A DNA stretch of 20,812 bases from Burkholderiaceae bacterium (GCA_013696665.1 JACCYC010000381.1:1-20812), one strand, 5' to 3'. Counted from the first letter of the stretch, positions 1 to 7,031 are shown. A program made the numbers and translations. The notes: generated by a model from the letters alone, not told the origin.

Positions 1-124
1 CATCGATCTTTCGTACGCCGCGGCGGTAAGGCTCGGCATTGTCGCTAGTGGCACCGGAATCGTCGAACTCGAGCGCATCACGCATGCGCAGATTGCATCG
101 GGAGAATGGCGCGACGCTCCGTGA
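1..124 (+). CDS. rlpA: RlpA-like septal lytic transglycosylase, C-terminal fragment
   Basis: The frame starting at base 2 opens with IDLSYAAAVRLGI and continues GTGIVELERI before a TGA at 122-124. This is the closing part of the double-psi beta-barrel domain of RlpA, a periplasmic or outer-membrane enzyme that cleaves denuded peptidoglycan glycan strands at the division septum. The gene starts outside the window, so signal peptide and catalytic residues cannot be judged. Only about 15 residues follow the barrel, so this copy has no C-terminal SPOR domain, unlike longer RlpA proteins. It is convergent with rsmI, with 34 bases between the stops. The assignment rests on about 40 residues, but the barrel-end motif is characteristic. 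Confidence 0.78.
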   Translation, partial: IDLSYAAAVRLGIVASGTGIVELERITHAQIASGEWRDAP

Positions 125-134
125 GCATCGTGCA

Positions 135-154
135 CCGCGCTTCCACCTGCGCGG
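135..154. terminator. GC hairpin between convergent rlpA and rsmI
   Basis: CCGCGC at 135-140 is exactly complementary to GCGCGG at 149-154, with an 8-base loop. It sits in the 34-base gap between the rlpA and rsmI stop codons. No T-tract follows on either strand, so this is at best a weak terminator or a transcript-end hairpin. Six-base GC stems are common by chance in DNA this GC-rich. Confidence 0.22.
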
Positions 155-158
155 GCCC

Positions 159-1070
159 TCAGCGCGCTTTCAGCTGCAATGCCAGCGCGTACATGGCGCT
201 CTTTGGTTGACCGCTGGCTTTGGCCGCGATCGCCGCTGCCCGCGCGGGCGGTAATTCTTCGAGCAATGCAGCGAGCCAGCGCGCGACCGCCGGGTCGATG
301 TCAGCCGGATCGCTGTCCTTTGGCTCCGCATCCGCCGCTGCGTCGACCAGGACGACGTATTCGCCGCGTTCCTCGACGCTGAGCGTGGCGAGTTCGACCG
401 CACGTTGCACTGAAATGGCTTCGAACTTCTTCGTCAGTTCGCGCGCCAGTACCACACGGCGGTCAGGCGACAACGCAGAAGACAGCATCGCTATCAGATC
501 GGCAATCCGATGCGGCGCTTCGAAAAGTAAGAACGGCTTTCCGTCCACGGCGAGCAGCCGCAACGCACGCTCGCGCTCGCTGGCTCCGCTGGGTAGAAAA
601 CCCGCGAAGACAAAGGGGCCCGGTGTCAGCCCAGACACCGACAGCGCGGCTACCACGCTGCTCGGTCCTGGGATCGGAATGACGCGCCTGCCCGCACCGA
701 GCGCTGCCCGCACCAGCCATGAGCCAGGGTCGGATAGAGCCGGCGTGCCCGCGTCGGTGACGATCGCAACGCGTTCGTTGCGCCCGAGGCGCTCGACGAC
801 CTGCTGCGCGACTTCGCGCTCGTTATGCTGATGCGCGGCTATTAAAGGCGTGCGGATGCCGAAACGGGCGAGCAACGGTCGGGTGACACGGGTGTCTTCC
901 GCCGCAATCACATCGACCTGGGACAATACCCATAGCGCGCGCAAAGTAATGTCAGCCGCATTGCCGATCGGCGTCGCAACTACATACAATGATCCGCCGG
1001 GCAAATCCTGCGCGGCCACTTCGGACAGACCGATCAATCGATCCCGCAGGTCCCGCGTGCTCACTTCCAT
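159..1070 (-). CDS. rsmI: 16S rRNA 2'-O-methyltransferase RsmI (C1402)
   Basis: RsmI uses S-adenosylmethionine to methylate the ribose of C1402 in 16S rRNA and belongs to the tetrapyrrole (SUMT-like) methylase fold. Visible family motifs in order are LYVVATPIGNAADITLRAL near the N-terminus, AAEDTRVTRPLL, VTDAGTPALSDPG and PIPGPSSVVAALSVSGL. The open frame extends to 1136, but the ATG at 1068-1070 is preferred: it gives about 303 residues (E. coli RsmI is 286) and drops a basic, low-similarity leader. Even this start leaves about 27 residues before the first conserved motif. The 5' end abuts or overlaps the divergent lppC start. The pairing with lppC and yraN matches the E. coli rsmI-lpoA-yraN cluster. 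Confidence 0.95.
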   Translation of the reverse strand: MEVSTRDLRDRLIGLSEVAAQDLPGGSLYVVATPIGNAADITLRALWVLSQVDVIAAEDTRVTRPLLARFGIRTPLIAAHQHNEREVAQQVVERLGRNERVAIVTDAGTPALSDPGSWLVRAALGAGRRVIPIPGPSSVVAALSVSGLTPGPFVFAGFLPSGASERERALRLLAVDGKPFLLFEAPHRIADLIAMLSSALSPDRRVVLARELTKKFEAISVQRAVELATLSVEERGEYVVLVDAAADAEPKDSDPADIDPAVARWLAALLEELPPARAAAIAAKASGQPKSAMYALALQLKAR

Positions 1071-2208
1071 CGCCGCATCCCGCCTAGTGTGCGTACGCCT
1101 TGCGGCGCTGGCTGTGCTGGCAAGTGTCGCATGCAATGTCGGCGCTCAGACGGTTGTCGCGCCGCAGCCAGCAAGCGGCAACGCAGCGACACCTGCCACA
1201 GCGCCGGCGATCGCGTTATTGCTGCCCGGCCAGCAGGGAATTTTTGCGGCCGTCGCCGAAGCGGTGCGTCAGGGGTTTTTTGCTGCGCATAGGGCAGCAG
1301 GCAGCAGCGCCGCGATTCAGGTGATCGAAACCGACGACGACTTCGAGCAGCTTGCGGCGGCACTCGCCGCGGCGCGTGATCGCGGCGTAAGCGTCGCTGT
1401 GGGACCGCTGCGGCGCGATGCGGTCAACGCAATTGTCGAGGGTGGGCGTGCGGTACTACCGCTTGTGACCTTGAATTTTCCCGAGCGCGATGCAGCAGCG
1501 CCCCCGACGATGATTGCGTTTGGACTATCTGCCGAAGCAGAGGCCGAACGCGTCGTGCAACTTGCGCTTTCGAGCTTCATCAATATGCGGCCTGGTGCGT
1601 CGACGGGTGCGCGGATCATCGTCTTGGCCGGCACTTCCCCGCTTGATCGACGAATTGCGCAGGCGTACGTCAACGCACTGCGCTCAGCAGGTGAAGTTCC
1701 GCTGACTGTAGACGCGACTCCGGCAGCGTTAAGCCGCCTGACGCGGCAATTTGAGACCGGCACCTACGACGCGATATTCCTGGCGCTGGGTGCGCGCGAA
1801 GCGTCGCTCGTGCGGCCGCGTATACCGCGCGGCGTTGCGCTGTTTGGGACTTCATTGTTGAACGTCGGTGATTCGGCGGGCTCGCCGGCGGCGTCCGCCC
1901 TTGCGTTCGACCTGGAAGGCGTGCGCTTCGTCGACATGCCGTGGCTGCTTCAGCCCGATCACCCTGCGGTAATGGTGTACCCGCAGCCGGCTCGTCCACT
2001 GACACTCGAGAACGCGCGCTTGTATGCGCTGGGAATTGACGCGTACCGAGTGGCCCACGAATGGACGAAAGGAGAACTCCGCTTCGAGATCGACGGCGTG
2101 ACGGGCCGCCTGCGCGTTGATCGATCGCAGAGTGTCAGGGTCGAGCGCATTCCGACGTCGGCGATTTATCGCAATGGTGTGATCGAGCGTGAGGAGGTCG
2201 CGCGCTGA
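1057..2208 (+). CDS. LppC/LpoA-type penicillin-binding protein activator
   Basis: This resembles the C-terminal domain of LpoA (LppC family), which has a periplasmic-binding-protein fold and activates class A penicillin-binding proteins. After a hydrophobic signal (VRLAALAVLASVACNVGAQ) comes AIALLLPGQQGIFAAVAEAVRQGF, the typical opening of the fold. It lacks the N-terminal TPR domain of E. coli LpoA, as is usual for betaproteobacterial members. The open frame runs back to 850, but that part is antisense to rsmI. GTG at 1057 has a CAGG upstream at a suitable distance; GTG at 1087 is the alternative and sits immediately before the signal sequence. The sequence ASVAC is a poor lipobox and VGA|Q is a possible signal peptidase I site, so lipidation is uncertain. 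The TGATG overlap at the end suggests translational coupling to yraN. Confidence 0.85.
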   Translation: MLTSIAASRLVCVRLAALAVLASVACNVGAQTVVAPQPASGNAATPATAPAIALLLPGQQGIFAAVAEAVRQGFFAAHRAAGSSAAIQVIETDDDFEQLAAALAAARDRGVSVAVGPLRRDAVNAIVEGGRAVLPLVTLNFPERDAAAPPTMIAFGLSAEAEAERVVQLALSSFINMRPGASTGARIIVLAGTSPLDRRIAQAYVNALRSAGEVPLTVDATPAALSRLTRQFETGTYDAIFLALGAREASLVRPRIPRGVALFGTSLLNVGDSAGSPAASALAFDLEGVRFVDMPWLLQPDHPAVMVYPQPARPLTLENARLYALGIDAYRVAHEWTKGELRFEIDGVTGRLRVDRSQSVRVERIPTSAIYRNGVIEREEVAR

Positions 2209-2597
2209 TGGCAGGCGACGCGCGAGCTTCGACGCAGGCGCGAACGCCAAAGCAGCGCGCCGGCGACGGCGCCGAGCAAGCTGCAGCGGATCATCTGCTT
2301 GCCGCGGGATGCCGGATCGTTGCGCGCAATGCCCGGTACGGCGACGGCGAAATTGACCTCGTCGTCCGTGAACGGGACATCGTGGTGTTTGTCGAAGTCC
2401 GAATGAGACGCAGCGCTCGCTTTGGTGGCGCCCTAGGCAGCATCAACGCTTCGAAGCAGGTGCGAATAGGGCGCGCCGCGCAGCGCTGGCTGTTTGCCAA
2501 TTACGGAGAGCGTTGGCCGGCGTGCCGCTTCGACGTAGTGACCGTTGATGGCGATGGCACAATCGACTGGATTCGCGACGCCTTTCAATGCAAATAG
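2208..2597 (+). CDS. yraN: YraN (UPF0102) family endonuclease-like protein
   Basis: This 129-residue protein has the UPF0102 signature: an alpha-helical start (KQRAGDGAEQAAADHLLAAG), then ARNARYGDGEIDLVVRERD and IVVFVEVRMRR. These form the restriction-endonuclease-like (PD-(D/E)xK) core, with Glu in GEID and Asp just after it. The usual catalytic lysine position after FVEV carries Arg, which is common in this family. The biochemical role is not established; a nuclease or DNA-repair related function is the usual guess. Its ATG shares one base with the lppC stop (TGATG), so the two are probably co-translated. A hydrophilic N-terminus with no signal peptide predicts a cytoplasmic location. Confidence 0.92.
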   Translation: MAGDARASTQARTPKQRAGDGAEQAAADHLLAAGCRIVARNARYGDGEIDLVVRERDIVVFVEVRMRRSARFGGALGSINASKQVRIGRAAQRWLFANYGERWPACRFDVVTVDGDGTIDWIRDAFQCK

Positions 2598-2615
2598 CGA
2601 TTGCTGGAGATCCAT

Positions 2616-3320
2616 ATGAACTTGACTTTTAAATACTTGGCGGTGGCCATCGCAGGGTTGATCGTGTTGCCTGCTTGCGCGCCGCTGCTGATTGGCGGCA
2701 TTGCTGCGGGAACCGCGGTGGTGGCAACCGATCGCCGCAGCACCGGGACGCAGCTTGACGACAAGACTATTCAGGTGCGACTCGCCAACGAGCTGTCCAA
2801 TGTACTGCGCGGCAACGATATTCATATCAACGTCAATAGCTTCGAGCGCCGTGTTTTACTGACGGGCGAAGTGTCAAGCGAGGCGGTCAGGGCCCAGGCG
2901 GGTTCGATCGCATCCCGATCGAAAGACGTGCGGCTGGTCAATAACGAGTTGGTGGTTGCTGCGCCTTCCACATTTGGCGAGCGAACCGACGACAACGGGC
3001 TCGGCGCGCGGGTACGCGCCGCATTCGTCAACACACGCGAAATCGCATTCAACTCGGTTGACATCGTCACCGAGCGACGCGTTATTTATCTGATGGGCTC
3101 GGTTACGCAAAAGGAAAGCGACGTCGCCACTTATGTGGCGAGCCGTGTGCCGGGCGTGCAGCAGGTGGTCAAGCTGTTCGACATTGCATCGGCCGATGAG
3201 GTGAACCGGCGACGCGTCGGCGGTGGCGGTGCGCCCGCGGGCGAGCCGAAGCCTCCCGGCCCCGCAGCGGCGCCGATCATTTCCACGCCGGCGACCGTCT
3301 CGCCGGGTTCGACGCGCTGA
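2616..3320 (+). CDS. dolP: Outer-membrane BON-domain lipoprotein DolP (YraP)
   Basis: The N-terminus is a lipoprotein signal: a hydrophobic stretch (YLAVAIAGLIV) ending in the lipobox L-P-A-C with the lipidated Cys at residue 21. Two BON domains follow, about residues 45-112 and 122-190, each with the family pattern of an N-terminal helix, a central INSF or VDIV strand and the RRVLLTGEV or RRVIYLMGSV strand. DolP supports outer-membrane integrity and division-site envelope homeostasis. The tail from about residue 200 is Gly/Pro/Ala-rich and probably disordered. ATG 2616 is chosen over TTG 2601 because GGAGA ends five bases before it. In E. coli diaA lies between yraN and yraP; here only 18 bases separate yraN from dolP and diaA is absent. 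Confidence 0.92.
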   Translation: MNLTFKYLAVAIAGLIVLPACAPLLIGGIAAGTAVVATDRRSTGTQLDDKTIQVRLANELSNVLRGNDIHINVNSFERRVLLTGEVSSEAVRAQAGSIASRSKDVRLVNNELVVAAPSTFGERTDDNGLGARVRAAFVNTREIAFNSVDIVTERRVIYLMGSVTQKESDVATYVASRVPGVQQVVKLFDIASADEVNRRRVGGGGAPAGEPKPPGPAAAPIISTPATVSPGSTR

Positions 3321-3362
3321 CGCCTCAGACCGATCACTGGACGCCGTTCATCGATTCAACGC

Positions 3363-3390
3363 TTGCCTGTGGGGCCCGTTGTCTTATAGT
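3363..3390 (+). promoter_or_regulatory. Candidate sigma-70 promoter for the lemA operon
   Basis: TTGCCT at 3363-3368 and TATAGT at 3385-3390 are separated by 16 bases. They match the -35 consensus at 4 of 6 and the -10 consensus at 5 of 6 positions. This lies in the 140-base gap between dolP and lemA, about 70 bases upstream of the lemA ATG. The lemA start itself has a strong TAAGGAGA Shine-Dalgarno sequence at 3449-3456. The rest of the gap shows no clear terminator. Confidence 0.45.
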
Positions 3391-3460
3391 CCGCGCGCTT
3401 TGAGGTTCGGTGGCGACACCACGAAGCGCCTTTTGATTGCCGTTTGACTAAGGAGATTCG

Positions 3461-4048
3461 ATGGGCTGGATCATCATGCTGATCGTCATTGCAGCGATCG
3501 TGTTCTGGGCGGTGGGCGCTTACAACCGCTTGGTAAGCCTGCGCAACAAGTTCAAGAATGCCTTTGCGCAGATCGATGTGCAGCTGAAGCGACGCTACGA
3601 CCTGATTCCGAATCTGGTCGAGACCGCCAAGGGGTACATGAAACATGAGCGCGAGACGCTCGAAAACGTGATTCGCGCGCGCAATTCGGCAGTTACGGCA
3701 AATGCCGCGGCTGCGGCTGACCCCGGCTCGATGCCGGCGATTCAGGGGCTGGTGGCGGCCGAAGGCGCGCTCACCGGCGCACTTTCGAAATTGTTCGCGT
3801 TGGCCGAGGCGTACCCGGACCTGAAAGCCAACCAGAACATGATGCAGCTGACCGAAGAGTTGACTGGCACCGAGAACAAGATTTCGTTTGCGCGGCAGGC
3901 GTTTAACGACTCAGTGATGAGCTACAACACGGCCGTTCAGCAATTTCCCACCAATGTGATCGCGGGTGCTTTTACGTTTACACCCGCCGAGCTGCTGCAA
4001 GCCACCGAAAGTGATGAGGAGCGGCAGGCGGTTCGCGTCCAGTTCTAG
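3461..4048 (+). CDS. lemA: LemA family membrane protein
   Basis: This 195-residue protein begins with one transmembrane helix (about residues 2-19, MGWIIMLIVIAAIVFWAVG) followed by the LemA signature. That includes YNRLVSLRNKFKNAFAQIDVQLKRRYDLIPNL, then VKGYMKHERETLENV-type helices, and a C-terminal SYNTAVQQFPTNVIA motif. The family forms a long helical bundle, with the helix as anchor and the bulk on one face of the membrane. The function is unknown. It is repeatedly found beside membrane metalloproteases or TPM-domain proteins. Here it leads an operon with a small membrane protein (9 bases downstream) and an M48 protease, which suggests a shared role in membrane protein quality control. The start is fixed by AAGGAG five bases upstream. 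Confidence 0.95.
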   Translation: MGWIIMLIVIAAIVFWAVGAYNRLVSLRNKFKNAFAQIDVQLKRRYDLIPNLVETAKGYMKHERETLENVIRARNSAVTANAAAAADPGSMPAIQGLVAAEGALTGALSKLFALAEAYPDLKANQNMMQLTEELTGTENKISFARQAFNDSVMSYNTAVQQFPTNVIAGAFTFTPAELLQATESDEERQAVRVQF

Positions 4049-4057
4049 CAGGGCGTC

Positions 4058-4282
4058 ATGATCGCAATGTGGATTCTGTTCGCGTTCGGCGCGGGTCTGG
4101 TCGCGTGGGGCGTGATCAACATCCGTCGGGGCACGATCTGGGACAGTGACATGGCAAGCGACTGGATTCGGCGCGACGACGATCCGACCATGTTCTGGAC
4201 GGCGATATCGCTGATCTTCACTCTTGCGGTCCTGGCATTTGGTGTGGGTGCGATTGCGGGGCTGAATGCCCGGCCTCTTTAG
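4058..4282 (+). CDS. Small two-helix membrane protein between lemA and M48 protease
   Basis: This 74-residue protein has two hydrophobic segments, about residues 2-20 (IAMWILFAFGAGLVAWGVI) and 46-68 (FWTAISLIFTLAVLAFGVGAI). They are joined by a polar linker containing RRGTIWDSD and WIRRDDDP. CAGGG ends four bases before the ATG. It sits 9 bases after lemA and 27 before the M48 gene, so it is almost certainly in the same transcript. I do not recognise the family. The positive linker residues suggest both termini may lie on the same side of the membrane. Its position suggests an accessory subunit for LemA or the protease, which is inference from context only. Confidence 0.75.
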   Translation: MIAMWILFAFGAGLVAWGVINIRRGTIWDSDMASDWIRRDDDPTMFWTAISLIFTLAVLAFGVGAIAGLNARPL

Positions 4283-4309
4283 CCGCGCCTGGCGCGCGAC
4301 TGGCTCGCC

Positions 4310-6358
4310 TTGAACTTCTTTGAGCACCAGGAGGTTGCGCGCCGTTCGACCCGCCGGCTGGTGATCCTTTTCACCTTGGCTGTGATCGTGATCGTGATCG
4401 CGGTCAATGTCGCCGCTGCTGCAATCTATCTTTCCCTTGTCGCACAGGTCGGGTTCACGGCAAACGCCGGCACGCTACCCGCTGGATTCTTTGTCGTTAA
4501 TACATTGATTGTGCTCGGCCTGATCGGCGGCGGCACCATGTTCAAGATGAACTCGCTCAGTGCCGGCGGCGGCGCGATTGCGAATCTGGTCGATGCGCGC
4601 GAAGTCGATACGACCACCGGCGACCTGCTCGACCGGCGGCTTATCAACGTGGTCGAAGAAATGGCGATCGCATCGGGCGTGGCGGTGCCGCGCGTGTACG
4701 TGATGGACGACGAAACGGCGATCAATGCGTTCGCTGCGGGGCACTCGATCAACGATGCAGTGGTGGTCGTCACCCGCGGCACGCTGACCCGGCTTTCGCG
4801 CGATGAACTGCAGGGCGTGATCGCGCACGAGTTCTCGCACATCCTGAACGGCGACATGCGATTGAACCTGCGGTTGATCGGCGTGCTGCATGGCCTTCTG
4901 ATCGTTGCATTGGCTGGGCGCTTGCTGCTCGAGCTCGGAGGGCGCAGCCGCGGCGGCAGTAGCAGCAGTTCGCGTAATGGAAACGCGATCGCGATGTTGT
5001 TCTTCGCGGGTGTGGCGCTGTGGATTCTGGGATATATCGGCGTCTTCTTCGGCCGGCTGATCAAGTCGGCTGTTTCGCGCCAACGGGAGTTTCTGGCCGA
5101 CGCGAGCGCGGTGCAGTTCACACGCAATCCCGACGGTATCGGCGGCGCGCTGCGCAAGATTGGCGGACTGACGGCAGTCAATGGCCTGGGGACACGCATT
5201 GAGCACCCGCAGGCAGAGACGCTGTCGCACCTGTTTCTGGGCGCCGCGCGTCCAAGCTTCGTGCGCGGCCTGTTTGCTACGCATCCGTCGCTGGAAGAGC
5301 GGGTGCAGCGTATTTATGGACGCAAGCAGGAATTTCTTTCGGCACCCGAGAACGCTGTTGCGCTTTCTATGGGGGGTCTTGAACCGGCGGCTGAGCCGCA
5401 ACGTCCACGGTCGCCGATCGAGTTCGTGCCGTCCGGCGAATTCTCCTCCACGACTACTACGGCGCACGATCGGTCGGGCATCGATGCGTTGTCTCCGCTG
5501 ACGGGATTGGTGGCAGCGGCGGCCACTGGCGCGGCGGGGGTCGGCAACGTGATGGCATCGGTGGGCACCGTATCACCGCCGGGGCACCGCGATTTTGCGC
5601 TTGACGACGCGCAGCGCGGCGTTATTGACACCTTGCGACACGCGGCAAACGATGCGACACATGCACAAATGATTGGTTTTGCACTGCTGGCAGAAAAAGA
5701 CAGCGCGTTGCGCTCGCAGCAGTGCGCCCTGATCGCTGAAGCCTATGGGACGGAGGCTTCGCGCACTGCGGACCGATATCACACGCTCGTGCAATCACTG
5801 CCGCCGGGCGCGCGTCAACCGCTACTCGACGTTGCGATGCCGGCGTTGCGCAAGCTGCCCGATTCGGCACGGCACCGCATGTTGAAGGTGTCGCAGCTGC
5901 TGATCGCCGCCGATGGACGTGTATCGATACGCGAATTCCTGCTCTTCACGATTTTGCAGCGCCGGCTCGGGCCCGATGCCGGTCGCGAGGTCCCCGTGCG
6001 CTATCGCGCAGTCAGCGAACGCGCGGAAGATGCTGCGATAGTGCTGTCATTGGTCGCTGCGGTACGCTTGCCGGAGCGGCCCGAGCATGCGTTTAACGCA
6101 GGCGCGCTGTTGCTGCCGGGTACGGATGTGCGCCTTGTTCGAGGCGATTCCATCAAGCTCGCTGATGTATCCACGGCGCTTGACCGCTTGAATCAACTCG
6201 CACCCCTTGCGAAGCCGCAACTGATCAAAGCGATTACCGCGACGGCGTTTGTAGACAACGAGACGAACTGGCGTGCCGCCAGCACGCTGCGCATGATCTG
6301 TACCGCACTCGACGCGCCGCTACCACCGCAGGTCACGGCGGCGGAGTCCATTGCGTGA
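4310..6358 (+). CDS. M48 family membrane zinc metalloprotease with TerB-like C-terminal region
   Basis: This 682-residue integral membrane protease is of the HtpX/Ste24 (M48) type. The zinc site is visible: HEFSH at residues 173-177 within VIAHEFSHILNGDMRLN, with the third ligand Glu 260 in REFLADASAVQFTR. FATHPSLEERVQRI (323-336) is another family motif. Hydrophobic segments lie near 18-42, 56-78, 188-208 and 227-250. The start is TTG at 4310, giving MNFFEHQ, the usual opening of these proteins; no strong Shine-Dalgarno precedes it. Beyond about residue 345 there is a long extension absent from HtpX. It has a low-complexity linker, then helices around 505-555 with AADGRVSIREF, which resembles the metal-binding loop of TerB domains. 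Role: likely degradation of misfolded membrane proteins. Confidence 0.93.
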   Translation: MNFFEHQEVARRSTRRLVILFTLAVIVIVIAVNVAAAAIYLSLVAQVGFTANAGTLPAGFFVVNTLIVLGLIGGGTMFKMNSLSAGGGAIANLVDAREVDTTTGDLLDRRLINVVEEMAIASGVAVPRVYVMDDETAINAFAAGHSINDAVVVVTRGTLTRLSRDELQGVIAHEFSHILNGDMRLNLRLIGVLHGLLIVALAGRLLLELGGRSRGGSSSSSRNGNAIAMLFFAGVALWILGYIGVFFGRLIKSAVSRQREFLADASAVQFTRNPDGIGGALRKIGGLTAVNGLGTRIEHPQAETLSHLFLGAARPSFVRGLFATHPSLEERVQRIYGRKQEFLSAPENAVALSMGGLEPAAEPQRPRSPIEFVPSGEFSSTTTTAHDRSGIDALSPLTGLVAAAATGAAGVGNVMASVGTVSPPGHRDFALDDAQRGVIDTLRHAANDATHAQMIGFALLAEKDSALRSQQCALIAEAYGTEASRTADRYHTLVQSLPPGARQPLLDVAMPALRKLPDSARHRMLKVSQLLIAADGRVSIREFLLFTILQRRLGPDAGREVPVRYRAVSERAEDAAIVLSLVAAVRLPERPEHAFNAGALLLPGTDVRLVRGDSIKLADVSTALDRLNQLAPLAKPQLIKAITATAFVDNETNWRAASTLRMICTALDAPLPPQVTAAESIA

Positions 6359-6395
6359 CAGCGTCGTACGCGAGATCGAAACGATTCGAAAACAC

Positions 6396-6424
6396 TTGTC
6401 GCTGCGTTCACACCGAATAACAAT
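6396..6424 (+). promoter_or_regulatory. Candidate promoter for the histone-like gene
   Basis: TTGTCG at 6396-6401 and AACAAT at 6419-6424 are spaced 17 bases apart, each matching consensus at 4 of 6 positions. The 97-base gap here is visibly more AT-rich than the flanking genes, which is typical of a promoter region. The start downstream is decided by GAGGAG at 6444-6449, six bases before GTG 6456. Confidence 0.35.
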
Positions 6425-6455
6425 AGCGAAGTATTCGATAACAGAGGAGTGAACT

Positions 6456-6809
6456 GTGGCGACCAAGAAGGCAGGCAAGAAGACAGCGAAGAAGTCGAGC
6501 AAGAGCGCGAGCAAGGAGACGAGCAAAGCAGCGAGCAAGAAATCGTCACGCAAGAGCGTCAGCAAGGCCAGCAAATCGCGCACGTCGAGCAAGGCCACCA
6601 AGACCGGCGCGAAAAGAGCAAAGAAGACCCGAGCATCGAGCAAACGCGAACTAATCAGCCCGCGCGGCGACAAACGTTATGTGCGGCGGGATAAAGACGG
6701 TCAGTTCAGCGAGAGCGATGATCAGGGCAGATCACTTGCGGCCGACGTTCGCACAAAGGCGAAGACCAAGGTCCAAGCAGGTCAGGGCGATCGTGGGGAT
6801 CAGAAGTAG
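6456..6809 (+). CDS. Lysine-rich histone H1-like protein with conserved C-terminal domain
   Basis: This 117-residue, strongly basic protein begins at GTG 6456 with GAGGAG upstream. Residues 2-64 are almost only Lys, Ser, Ala, Thr and Arg in KKxxKK and SKAS/SSK repeats, like the tails of bacterial histone H1-like proteins that bind DNA non-specifically. Residues 69-117 are different: RGDKRYVRRDKDGQFSESDD, then GRSLAADVRTKAKTKVQ and GQGDRGD. This second part resembles a small stand-alone bacterial protein family of unknown function that I have seen as a short conserved ORF. The gene is therefore a natural fusion of a nucleic-acid-binding tail and that domain. A nucleoid-associated or stress role is likely but unproven. 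Confidence 0.85.
   Translation: MATKKAGKKTAKKSSKSASKETSKAASKKSSRKSVSKASKSRTSSKATKTGAKRAKKTRASSKRELISPRGDKRYVRRDKDGQFSESDDQGRSLAADVRTKAKTKVQAGQGDRGDQK
6460..6630 (+). repeat. Degenerate AGCAAG-type repeat encoding the Ser/Lys/Ala tail
   Basis: The hexamer family AGCAAG/AGCAAA/GCGAAG recurs about a dozen times through the first half of the histone-like gene, usually in frame as Ser-Lys or Ala-Lys. The repeats are irregular in spacing and belong to the coding sequence. Slippage here could change the tail length between strains. Confidence 0.6.
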
Positions 6810-6818
6810 GAGTCAGCA

Positions 6819-7031
6819 GTGGGTGAGCGATTGATGCGACCGATTTGTTTGGCGTGCGTTTCTTTTGATGTCGAAAACGTGGTCGACGGCGAGCCGGAGC
6901 AGGCGGAGTTTTTCGCTTGCTTCGACTGCCAGGACGTTTTCTATTTTCTGGCGGATGCGCGCCCTAGAGCGCGGCAGCTTGGCGCGTTCGAGCTGTACGC
7001 GGCGGGCGGCGACAGAAAGCGCGCGGCCTAG
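6819..7031 (+). CDS. Small four-cysteine (CxxC...CxxC) protein, putative zinc ribbon
   Basis: This is a 70-residue frame with two CxxC pairs, C10/C13 and C34/C37, 20 residues apart, a spacing that suits a zinc ribbon. Between the pairs is an acidic segment, VDGEPEQAEFF. The GTG start has AGGAG at 6808-6812, six bases upstream and overlapping the histone-like gene's stop, so translation coupling is likely. The stop TAG at 7029-7031 interlocks with the lipA stop on the other strand inside the palindrome CTAG. I do not recognise a specific family. Support is the Shine-Dalgarno, the regular Cys pattern, and the fact that it exactly fills the gap between two known genes. Confidence 0.5.
   Translation: MGERLMRPICLACVSFDVENVVDGEPEQAEFFACFDCQDVFYFLADARPRARQLGAFELYAAGGDRKRAA

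Noticed and set aside
850..1056. N-terminal extension of the lppC frame
   Set aside because: It is antisense to rsmI and would put about 70 basic residues ahead of the signal peptide.
4475..5467. Long minus-strand open frame (330 codons) opposite the M48 protease
   Set aside because: It lies fully antisense to a gene with an intact zinc-protease signature, its composition is Arg/Gln/His-rich, and it shows no recognisable motif. It is a by-product of GC-rich codon bias.
6460..6630. Short repeated units suggestive of a CRISPR-like or satellite array
   Set aside because: The repeats are six-base codon pairs (Ser-Lys, Ala-Lys) inside a basic protein, irregularly spaced and without unique spacers.
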